DNA of 64,000 nucleotides from Amanita rubescens (Eukaryota > Basidiomycota > Agaricomycetes > Agaricales > Amanitaceae), in assembly GCA_015039365.1 (NCBI GenBank), contig WION01000095.1, forward strand, positions 62,001 to 126,000. The letters run 5' to 3'. Position numbers and translations under genes: made by a program. The notes below the pieces were generated by a model. That model saw only the letters and a program-made list of their open reading frames with translations. It ran no database searches and had not been told where the DNA came from. This document shows positions 10,731-18,965 of the stretch, in pieces; positions within the stretch are counted from its first letter, which is position 1; each line of letters begins with the position of its first letter.

Positions 10731-11990
10731 ATGATTAAACCTCCTGATTTCAGCAAAATTTTAAAATCAATTTTTTCAATTTATATAAAAATGTCGTTTG
10801 TAAACTCTTTCTCGCCGTTGTCTTCTGCTGGCGGTGCCCTTGGCACTCCGATTTCTTTGAGGACAGTCCCCTCTCGGACTACCCTGAACAATTTGCCCGG
10901 CTCTGGCACCCGGCATCTCCAGGCCCCCGTTAGGGCCTTACCAAAGAATTCGCCGCCGCCTGCAAAGGCACAGGTACCAGAAATGGTACCTTCATTACGT
11001 TTTCCTGTTCCGACTTCTGCGCCTCAAGCTGTGAGGCTAAATAGGAACTATAAAAAGTATCCTGTTCCCATGGGCTCGCGCCCATATATGCCTCATGCAG
11101 CAAAGGGCTGCCACTGTTCGCATCCCGATGCGATACACCATGTACACCGCTGTGTACAAAAAGTCGTCTTCGACTATAAAGGAGTCCCGACGGCTCCCAA
11201 ATCAATGCGGAGCCCAACAGTCTCATACGCCAAGGCCGCGAAGGCTGTTGGGCCAGTCTCTCGTCCACAAGGACGACCTGTTATCGTCAACGAAGGTTGG
11301 CGATATAGCAAAGATCGTGGATCACCTTGGATCCACAACACTAAACCGGAAGAGTGGTCCTATGGACCACCAAACAATGCCCATGTCCAATTCAGGCCAG
11401 TCACCAAAAACGACTGGCATAAGGGTAATCGTCAATGGAAAAATAAGACGAATATCCCTAATGCTTTGGATTCGGATGCGTACCGCCAACATTTCCTTGG
11501 CATCGCATCTGACGAAAGGGGCAGAATTCCTCTTCCGGAGGAGATCACTCAAATATACAAAAAAGGAAAGGTAAATACACCTTTTAATGTATATAAGACC
11601 CAACTAAAACGTAATACAGAACAAAAAGGATGGCGAAAGTCAACAACACCTACCTGGAGTAGATGTGCCCCCAACATTGCAAGTTGGGGATATATCGTAT
11701 CTAAAACTCGAGCCCAAAGCAGAGCGGCTGGAGTGTTTCCTTCAAATCAAGAGGGAACCGAAGTGAAAAGGGTTGTTGACGAATATAGTAATGACATGGG
11801 AATATGGCAGGAAACTGGAAGGCTTCCCGGACGGTATAAAGACTTTCCTCACATAAAATTACCTAAAGAATCTATTTTCGACAAACTTGTCGATGATAGA
11901 GACAATAGGAGGGCTAGATTCGCATCTAACCCTGTGACGGAAATTCGATATTACATACCTGAAAGGACGTGTAAAAAAGATATTCCCTAG
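10731..11990 (+). CDS. Copia accessory ORF upstream of gag-pol, unknown protein
   Basis: A 419-aa ORF that copia elements do not normally have. An in-frame ATG at 10791 in a better A-rich context would give 399 aa. The N-terminal ~100 residues are Ser/Pro-rich. Residues 127-142 hold a Cys/His cluster (C-x-C-x2-H-x5-HH-x2-H-x2-C). A motif SYAKAAKAV at about 165 resembles linkers in some retroelement ORF1/Gag proteins. The C-terminal half is rich in charged and aromatic residues. There is no signal peptide or obvious membrane segment. It shares the phase of gag-pol, but several in-frame stops separate them, so simple read-through is unlikely. Translation is identical in both copies. Role unknown; it could be a nucleic-acid-binding or capsid accessory protein, or a captured host gene. 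Confidence 0.8.
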   Translation: MIKPPDFSKILKSIFSIYIKMSFVNSFSPLSSAGGALGTPISLRTVPSRTTLNNLPGSGTRHLQAPVRALPKNSPPPAKAQVPEMVPSLRFPVPTSAPQAVRLNRNYKKYPVPMGSRPYMPHAAKGCHCSHPDAIHHVHRCVQKVVFDYKGVPTAPKSMRSPTVSYAKAAKAVGPVSRPQGRPVIVNEGWRYSKDRGSPWIHNTKPEEWSYGPPNNAHVQFRPVTKNDWHKGNRQWKNKTNIPNALDSDAYRQHFLGIASDERGRIPLPEEITQIYKKGKVNTPFNVYKTQLKRNTEQKGWRKSTTPTWSRCAPNIASWGYIVSKTRAQSRAAGVFPSNQEGTEVKRVVDEYSNDMGIWQETGRLPGRYKDFPHIKLPKESIFDKLVDDRDNRRARFASNPVTEIRYYIPERTCKKDIP

Positions 11991-12022
11991 TTTACTTTCT
12001 AGTATTAACACTAGATAGTAAA
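11991..12022 (+). promoter_or_regulatory. Hairpin directly after accessory ORF stop codon
   Basis: TTTACTTTCTAGT (11991-12003) pairs with ACTAGATAGTAAA (12010-12022): 13 positions with one mismatch and a 6-nt loop. It begins at the base after the TAG stop (11988-11990), within the 192-bp gap before gag-pol. It could affect termination, reinitiation, RNA stability or dimerisation; function unknown. The antisense copy has the same structure. Confidence 0.55.
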
Positions 12023-12182
12023 AATACTATATTCTTGTCATTTCTGACATGAACGACATTAAGCTTAAGAAATCAGGACGGATATTACATCATCACATAT
12101 ATTCTTATGCCTTATTATTATTTGAACCTTTTCTTACGAAAAATCTTCTTAGATTTTAAACAAACTTAACCAAAGTAAGAAA

Positions 12183-15100
12183 ATGTCTTCTTCCAATTCG
12201 ATAAACTCCATTGTTCCTGTTCTTACCGGATCAAATTGGCTTGCATTCGAAAGACTTATGACTGCGTACTTGAACAGTCAAGGTCTTGGTGCACATATTG
12301 ATCCTAAACTTGACTGGCCCAGAGATCTTGAACCGTCTGAAAAAGCGGCAATAAAGACATCTGACATAAAGCCAGATCAATTAAAAACCCTTAAAGAAAT
12401 TCGCAAAGAATACGTCGAATTTAAAGAGGACAATATGAAAGCTAAAGGTTACATTACCTTAAAACTAGCACCTAATCTTGTACACCTTGTTGACGATAAA
12501 AATGATAAAGCCGAAGTCCTTTGGAAATCTCTAAAGGATAAATTTGGTAAACAAGGTCTGGCTGCTACGTTTGGACTCTATAGACAAATTGTCGATTGGA
12601 AACTTAAAGAGAATTCCAATCCAAACACTCAAGTTCCGCATCTTATGGACTTGATTAATAGAGTATCAAACCAAGGTGTAACCTTAACCGTCAAAATGCA
12701 AATTATGACGATCCTACATGCCTTACCTCCTTCATGGGACAGCTTTGTCGCAAATCTGTTGGCACATTCCGCAGATGATGACACTGTAGATGAATTCCTT
12801 AATCTCATATCTGAGGAATGGTCCCGAAGGAAAGGTAACAGGAACAATGCCAATACTTCTGTTGTCACGAGAGGGAATAAACATTCTAACTCTCAAGTAG
12901 TTGCAAATATGGCACGCCAACAATTGCAACAAGGACAACCTCGCACCCCTTGGAATTCCTATCGTGGGAAATCCTTTCGAGGCAGAGGTGGAAGAAAACC
13001 AATGGGAAATCGAAGAAACCCAACACAACATACTTCGACAGGTGGACCATCTAATGGACCAAAACATACACCTGGCCAATCTCAGACTCCTTTTAGACCC
13101 CAATGGGCTGGTCAAGTCCCTAATCAGTCTAAAGGACCAAATTGGGAGCGCAATAAGGCAGCTAAAGCAAAGAATCGTGCGAATAAACTTGCTGCTCGCA
13201 CAGCAGCTCAATCAACACTTGGTTCTGGGCATGCTATGGCATCTTCGACATCAGCATCTTTACCTCTGATTGCCAGAATTGGAGATCAGGTAATGACAGA
13301 TTTTGATGAAGAATTTGTCCCCAAGATTTACAAGTACAAAGGTACTCGTGCGGTTCCCACGAACGACTTCATGGGGAGAATTGATGAGATATCCGAAGAT
13401 TCGGGAGATTCTGTATCCAGAGATGTACAAAAAGTACGAACTGAATCAACGGACTACTCTGATATCTTTGATTCTGCAATATTTGCAGATACTAAGGATA
13501 CTCAAAGTTTGGACGATCTTGCTAGTCCTATCTTTGCTTCCTCTAGTATATCCCATCATCAAACCGATAATGAAGGAAATCAAACAGATAATGAATCACA
13601 TCAATCTGAGGCCAATTCTTCAGGGTATGAAGGACTTTATACCGATGAGGAGCCTGAAGGACCAATGCCTGGTTCCTTTGATGATGAAGAAATAAGTTGG
13701 TGGTATGTACATACCAGACAATATTATATGGATCAAGTTCGACGAGCTAATTTGGAAGCTCGAAGAATGAATACTAATGCACGCACTTTAGAACACTTAC
13801 AAAATATGTTGAGAGGGATGGTAAATGACCATGACACTGTATCCCTCCGACCAGAATCTGTAAGTTCATCAGATTTAAATTACTTTTACCAATCTGATCA
13901 AGATTCTGTTTACCATACGGCTCCAGAATCTATGGCATCATCTCAAATCCCAACAAGGCCTATTACGCCTTATGAAGATTTTTTCAATTCATACGATTAT
14001 CCAACTAATCGTACTATTGAAACTGTACCGGTAATACCATCTAATGTACCGATTGTATACCCTACACCAAGAAGATCTACAGATCTTCGAAATTTATATT
14101 ATTTTGATGCCAATATGCGTGAAAACTTAAGTAATCATCAAAGAATAGCTCGTCTTTATGATCAGAATCATATAGATGAACTTTATGATCAAACTTTAAG
14201 TGAATTAAATGAAAGATATGCTAATGTAATAAACATTGGACATCTTCAAAACCCATATAGTCAACTCTGTGATAAATCACTTTCTTGCAAATGTCCTGAA
14301 TGTTATAAAAATAATAAAGGACTTACAATATGGATGTGTGACTCAGGTGCATCACATCATTTTACCGCACACTTAGAAGATTTTGTCAGCTATAAAAAAT
14401 ATGAAGTTCCTACTTCAGTATTTACAGCTGATAATCAAGCAGATATATTAGGTATAGGGACTGTGATTTTGGATCACACTCTTAAAAATGGTTCGGTTTC
14501 AAGATTGAAACTTTATCCGGTCCTCCATATGCCAAGTGCCACACTACGACTAATAAGCAATGGAACATTGTGTAAACAAGGTTTTATTGCAAAACAAGAT
14601 AATGATAGGATTTCTTTCTATAGAGAAGGCTCTGAAAACGCATCACTGGAAGGATTTCCAGGAGATGGTAACGAAACATTAATGTGGACAGAAGGTCAAA
14701 TTATTAAACCTTCAAATTATAAATTAATGATGACCACTATTAATGTTGTTGGATATGAAATTTGGCATCAACGGATGGGTCATCCTAGCCAACAAATATT
14801 GAAATTAGGCTCTAAAAACTTAGAGGGTTTCCCTCCCTTAACAATTCCTAAAGACTTAGAACCTTGTAACGGTTGTCTAAAAGGAAAAGCTGTTTCACAA
14901 AGCTTTCCTCTTTCAGAAAAACGTGCTACCCAACCCTTTGAACGTATACACTGTGACTTGATGACTTTTCCAATACAATCTTATCATAAACAGAAATATT
15001 TACTTGTAATATTTGATGATTGTACATCACATGTATGGGTAAAACCATTACAGAAAAAGTCTAACGTCGCTGTAGTATTTGAAGGTTGGCACAAACAAAT

Positions 15101-18100
15101 ATACAACCAATATGGATATAACATAAAAATCGTTCGTTCCAATCGAGGGGGCGAATTTATGTCCACAAACATACAAGATTACTTAATTGATGTAGGAATC
15201 ATTCATGAAAAATCTACTCCATATATACATCAACAAAATGGAAAGGTTGAACGCATGAATAGAACACTTTGGGAAAAGAGTGAAGCATTGAGATTACATG
15301 CTTCATGCCCTCAATCTTGGTGGAACTTTGCGATCGAAACTGCCGTACATGTTTATAATCGTACTCCACTTAGACGAACCAAATGGAAGACCCCTGTTGA
15401 AAATCTTACTGGAAAGAAACCTGATGTTTCTTACTTTAAGATATTCGGATCTAAAGCTTGGGTATTTATCCCACATGAATCGCGCGAAAATAAATTAACA
15501 CCAAGGTCTGAAATAATGACCTTTATTGGATACGAACCGAATGCGAAAGCATACCGCTTCATGACAAATACAAATCAACTTCGAGTATCCACCCAAGCTG
15601 AATTTGATGAAACCAAATTTCCAAGAGCCAAACCTCAAGATGAAAATTATACAAAAAACTTGGACCCTATCAGGCCTATTGAGCAGGATAAATCTGAAAA
15701 CTCAGATAAAAATATCTCTAATGGTAAACCAGATAATGAAGGAGATATTTCATCTGAACAGCAGCATTCAGATGATGATTTCTTTGATTTCAACTTTGAA
15801 AATCATTCAAGTTCTGATTCATCAGACAATGATGATGATGATACTAAATGGGATGATAAATTAGAATCTTTCTTTGAAAAGAAAGATACATCTTCAAAAG
15901 ACAAAGGTGCTGAATTAGATCAACCTACAGGCGTTGAATTAGATCTACCTGTACAAAGTCTTAAAGATAAACCTACTAAAGGAAAAGGCAAAGGAACTGC
16001 TAAAAAACCTGTAGAACCTACTCGAAGATCTGAAAGATCTAGAAAACCGGTTATACAGAAAGACAATGCTTATGGTAATAAAACACCATTAGAAATTGAA
16101 AAAGAAATTACAGAAGAACAAGATGTTGTTCGAGAATTGATTCAAGATCTTAAAGAAAAAGATAAATCTGATCCAAGACTTGATGTCACAATCAGATATT
16201 CTCTTAGATCTAAAATACGACAACATATTGATAAAGTTAAATTACTTTATTCAACATTACACAATGCTCAAATTAATGAAATGTCATGTCTCATTAAAGA
16301 GCAAGGTAATGGTTTTCTGAGTTACTTACTCGCACAAGCAATTCCTGCCATTGATATTTCAAGAGATAATATCAGAGAATATCAATACAAAGATATTCAA
16401 AAAGTCAAAATTGCTGATCCCAAATCTTATGAACAATGGGAGACAGCAATGAATGATGAAATGAAATCATTGAATGATAGAAAAATCTGGGAGCTTACAG
16501 AATTACCTCATAATCGTACACCTATTAAATGTAGATGGGTATACGATATTAAATCTGACGGTCGAAAGAAGGCTCGACTTGTCGCTAAAGGATTTTCTCA
16601 AAGACCTGGACTTGACTATGATGAAACGTTTTCGCCAGTGGCAAGATATGAAACGATTCGCCTTTTGTTAGCAATATCTGTGCTAGAAAAATGGGATATT
16701 GAAGCACTAGATGTTAAAACAGCCTTTTTGTACGGAGATCTCGAAGCGGATATCTATATGCAACAACCAGAAGGTTATGTAGTCAAAGGCCAAGAACAAA
16801 AAGTTTACCAACTTAAAAAGGCAATATATGGACTTAAACAAGCCTCATATGCCTGGAATAAACAAGCTAATAAATCCTTAGAGGATTTAGGATTTATACG
16901 CTGTTTATCTGATTCTGGCGTATACGTCAGAAGAGAAGACGACACTATAATAGTGTGTATAGTATATGTCGATGACATGCTTTTCATGGGTGACAATACA
17001 CCAGAAATTCATAAAGTTAAAAATGCTTTTATGAAGAAATGGGAATGTCATGATCTTGGAAAAGTTAAAGAATACTTAGGTATGCAAATCAATTACAATA
17101 AGAACATGGGTACTCTTATTATTGATCAACATGCATACGCTAAGAAAGTTGTAACAAGATTTGGTTTAGAAAATTGTAAACCAACTCGTACACCTTTACC
17201 AACAGGATATATTCCAACTGCTGCTACAAAAGAATGTACAGCAGAAATGCGATCTTATTTTCAACAAATAATAGGATCATTATTATATCTTGCATTAGGA
17301 ACAAGACCAGATATTACTTATCAAGTAATATTAATGTCTCAGTTTTGTGCAAACCCAAATGAAGAACACATACAGAAAGCATTATACATAGTACGCTATG
17401 TTAATACCACTGTACAAACTAAAATAGTTTATAATGGTTTAAATAAAGAAGGCTTTGTAGCTTTTACTGATGCTGACTGGGGTGCTGACAAGATTACAAG
17501 AAAATCTGTCACTGGATATATAGTAAAACTCGCAGGAGGAGCTATATCATGGGTTTCACGAAAACAAAAAGTAGTGGCACTGTCTTCAACTGAAGCAGAA
17601 TACATGTCAATGTCTGATACATCAAGACAAATAGTTTGGATTGAGTCACTTATGAGTGAACTTGATTTTCCAATTAAAACTATTTTCTTATGTTGTGACA
17701 ATCAAGGTGCAATGTTCTTAGCTAGTAACCCTGCACAAGAACATCGTTCAAAACATATTGATATAAGATTCCATTACATTAGAGAATGTGTCGAAAGTGA
17801 GAAAATTAAACTCACATACATTCCTACCAATGAACAAGTTGCGGATATAATGACCAAAAATCTACCATATTCAAAATTTGTAATATTCCGAATGAAGATG
17901 GGATTAATCCTAGATGATAGTCAAATATCATTAACTAATCACATTAAGGCATCACAAACTTTTGCTAATTATATCAAAAGTAAAACCCTTAATAAGTCCC
18001 CAGGACAACATAGTAAAATATTTGAAAGAATTCAAGATCTTGAAGTGCGAGGATATCTTGAAGAAATCTTTAAATACTATGAAAGAGAAAATGATAAATT

Positions 18101-18128
18101 GACTACCCTTTTGAAAGCTAATAAATAA
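12183..18128 (+). CDS. Copia Gag-Pol polyprotein (Gag, protease, integrase, RT, RNase H)
   Basis: A single 1981-codon ORF, far longer than the usual ~1300-1500. In order: a Gag domain opening with LTGSNW; an RGG/Gln-rich basic tract (about 250-345) in place of a clear CCHC knuckle; an acidic Ser-rich spacer; protease D720-S-G-A; the HHCC zinc region (WHQRMGH...CNGC); an integrase core with D925 and E1023; an acidic spacer; RT with YVDD at 1595-1598; and RNase H with TDADWG, STEAEY, CDNQ and HIDIRFH. At integrase residue 987 the expected second catalytic Asp is Asn (RSNRGGEF), exactly 35 residues before the Glu, so integrase is predicted defective. All other key residues are present. The start is the first ATG of the frame, in AAAATG context. 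Confidence 0.96.
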   Translation: MSSSNSINSIVPVLTGSNWLAFERLMTAYLNSQGLGAHIDPKLDWPRDLEPSEKAAIKTSDIKPDQLKTLKEIRKEYVEFKEDNMKAKGYITLKLAPNLVHLVDDKNDKAEVLWKSLKDKFGKQGLAATFGLYRQIVDWKLKENSNPNTQVPHLMDLINRVSNQGVTLTVKMQIMTILHALPPSWDSFVANLLAHSADDDTVDEFLNLISEEWSRRKGNRNNANTSVVTRGNKHSNSQVVANMARQQLQQGQPRTPWNSYRGKSFRGRGGRKPMGNRRNPTQHTSTGGPSNGPKHTPGQSQTPFRPQWAGQVPNQSKGPNWERNKAAKAKNRANKLAARTAAQSTLGSGHAMASSTSASLPLIARIGDQVMTDFDEEFVPKIYKYKGTRAVPTNDFMGRIDEISEDSGDSVSRDVQKVRTESTDYSDIFDSAIFADTKDTQSLDDLASPIFASSSISHHQTDNEGNQTDNESHQSEANSSGYEGLYTDEEPEGPMPGSFDDEEISWWYVHTRQYYMDQVRRANLEARRMNTNARTLEHLQNMLRGMVNDHDTVSLRPESVSSSDLNYFYQSDQDSVYHTAPESMASSQIPTRPITPYEDFFNSYDYPTNRTIETVPVIPSNVPIVYPTPRRSTDLRNLYYFDANMRENLSNHQRIARLYDQNHIDELYDQTLSELNERYANVINIGHLQNPYSQLCDKSLSCKCPECYKNNKGLTIWMCDSGASHHFTAHLEDFVSYKKYEVPTSVFTADNQADILGIGTVILDHTLKNGSVSRLKLYPVLHMPSATLRLISNGTLCKQGFIAKQDNDRISFYREGSENASLEGFPGDGNETLMWTEGQIIKPSNYKLMMTTINVVGYEIWHQRMGHPSQQILKLGSKNLEGFPPLTIPKDLEPCNGCLKGKAVSQSFPLSEKRATQPFERIHCDLMTFPIQSYHKQKYLLVIFDDCTSHVWVKPLQKKSNVAVVFEGWHKQIYNQYGYNIKIVRSNRGGEFMSTNIQDYLIDVGIIHEKSTPYIHQQNGKVERMNRTLWEKSEALRLHASCPQSWWNFAIETAVHVYNRTPLRRTKWKTPVENLTGKKPDVSYFKIFGSKAWVFIPHESRENKLTPRSEIMTFIGYEPNAKAYRFMTNTNQLRVSTQAEFDETKFPRAKPQDENYTKNLDPIRPIEQDKSENSDKNISNGKPDNEGDISSEQQHSDDDFFDFNFENHSSSDSSDNDDDDTKWDDKLESFFEKKDTSSKDKGAELDQPTGVELDLPVQSLKDKPTKGKGKGTAKKPVEPTRRSERSRKPVIQKDNAYGNKTPLEIEKEITEEQDVVRELIQDLKEKDKSDPRLDVTIRYSLRSKIRQHIDKVKLLYSTLHNAQINEMSCLIKEQGNGFLSYLLAQAIPAIDISRDNIREYQYKDIQKVKIADPKSYEQWETAMNDEMKSLNDRKIWELTELPHNRTPIKCRWVYDIKSDGRKKARLVAKGFSQRPGLDYDETFSPVARYETIRLLLAISVLEKWDIEALDVKTAFLYGDLEADIYMQQPEGYVVKGQEQKVYQLKKAIYGLKQASYAWNKQANKSLEDLGFIRCLSDSGVYVRREDDTIIVCIVYVDDMLFMGDNTPEIHKVKNAFMKKWECHDLGKVKEYLGMQINYNKNMGTLIIDQHAYAKKVVTRFGLENCKPTRTPLPTGYIPTAATKECTAEMRSYFQQIIGSLLYLALGTRPDITYQVILMSQFCANPNEEHIQKALYIVRYVNTTVQTKIVYNGLNKEGFVAFTDADWGADKITRKSVTGYIVKLAGGAISWVSRKQKVVALSSTEAEYMSMSDTSRQIVWIESLMSELDFPIKTIFLCCDNQGAMFLASNPAQEHRSKHIDIRFHYIRECVESEKIKLTYIPTNEQVADIMTKNLPYSKFVIFRMKMGLILDDSQISLTNHIKASQTFANYIKSKTLNKSPGQHSKIFERIQDLEVRGYLEEIFKYYERENDKLTTLLKANK

Positions 18129-18135
18129 CTTAGCG

Positions 18136-18143
18136 AAGGGGAG
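18136..18143 (+). promoter_or_regulatory. Polypurine tract of copia element
   Basis: AAGGGGAG immediately precedes the 3' LTR, 8 bp after the gag-pol stop. This is the usual plus-strand priming site. Confidence 0.85.
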
Positions 18144-18848
18144 TGTTGAACTTATAATATACAATATACATACAGTATATAGTAAATATAAGTGATATCA
18201 TTAGTTTACACTAACTAATGTAATAACGCTCAGTTACTTACTCGTCTCTCAACCAATCATAATAGTGGATGATTGAGTGTGAGATAATATATTGACATGA
18301 GAATATATTCGACATATTCTCATACTCATCTACCAATCATAATAGTGGATGATTGATGATGAGAACATACTCTGACATGAGAATATCCTAGCGATATTCT
18401 CATAAGATCATCCAATCATAATAGTGGAACTATTGATGATGTGAATATATGTTGACATGAGAATAAAAGACATATATACGTTATGGTTATCAACCTATCA
18501 CATTGAAGATTGATAATGTGATGAGTCAGTCAATATAATTGATGAGTCAAGTGCTGCGCAAAGCTATGCATTGCTATACAATAGCTGTGCATTGCTGTGG
18601 AATGACGCCTTATGAGTCAAATACCTTTGACTCATACTGATAAGACTCTTTGTACTTATTTGTATTTTAGTAGTATATAAACTGTACTCTAGTAGCGTCA
18701 ATCCTTATCCTATTATCCTCTCTACTGTCTACTGTTGAGCCCCAGCTCCAGTAAGCTCTTAACAACTCCACACCACACTCGGTAAGTAGTACATTCCATG
18801 TACTAGACTGCGCTGCTCGCTAGGGACTTGTTACCCCTAGTTTCAACA
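18144..18848 (+). repeat. 3' LTR, sense copia element
   Basis: 705 bp, identical by eye to the 5' LTR. It is followed by AACAA (18849-18853), which pairs with the TTGTT beside the antisense copy. Confidence 0.96.
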
Positions 18849-18965
18849 AACAAGATCAGGGAACTGCAAATCCTGGCCCGAGAAAGACGATCGCTGGCGG
18901 CCACAAGCCGCATCGCCAATGAAATCAAACAGGGCACCACCAACCCCATAGCCTCATCATCGTAA
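18849..18965 (+). pseudogene. ORF1 C-terminal tail of Tad-like element
   Basis: 38 codons ending in TAA at 18963-18965. The frame joins that of the inverted ORF1 piece exactly when a single AACAA is kept, showing where the copia element entered. The stop overlaps the next start as TAATG. Confidence 0.85.

Larger units (their letters stand above)
8856..18848 (+). mobile_element. Complete Ty1/copia LTR retrotransposon (9993 bp), sense copy
   Basis: Two 705-bp LTRs that are identical by eye bound a primer site, a ~1.16 kb leader, an accessory ORF, a hairpin, a 1981-codon Gag-Pol ORF and a polypurine tract. Domain order protease-integrase-reverse transcriptase-RNase H makes it copia-type. At 10 kb it is roughly twice the size of a standard copia element, because of the leader, the extra ORF and long low-complexity spacers inside Gag-Pol. 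Identical LTRs indicate very recent insertion or conversion. It sits inside a Tad-like element, between that element's ORF1 and ORF2. Confidence 0.97.

Noticed and set aside
11988..12183. Stop-codon read-through joining accessory ORF and gag-pol (same phase)
   Set aside because: Several in-frame stops lie between them within a few codons, so read-through of one would not help.
12629..13695. Frames of 79-159 codons inside gag on both strands, repeated in the antisense copy
   Set aside because: They recur only because both copies of the element are identical; no motif and fully inside gag-pol.
1..16366. Whole palindrome as a pure assembly artefact
   Set aside because: Possible, but the two arms differ at two bases, both boundaries lie exactly at LTR ends with different target-site halves, and the unique 1.34-kb spacer fits an inversion. 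Kept as real, with the caveat stated in the finding.
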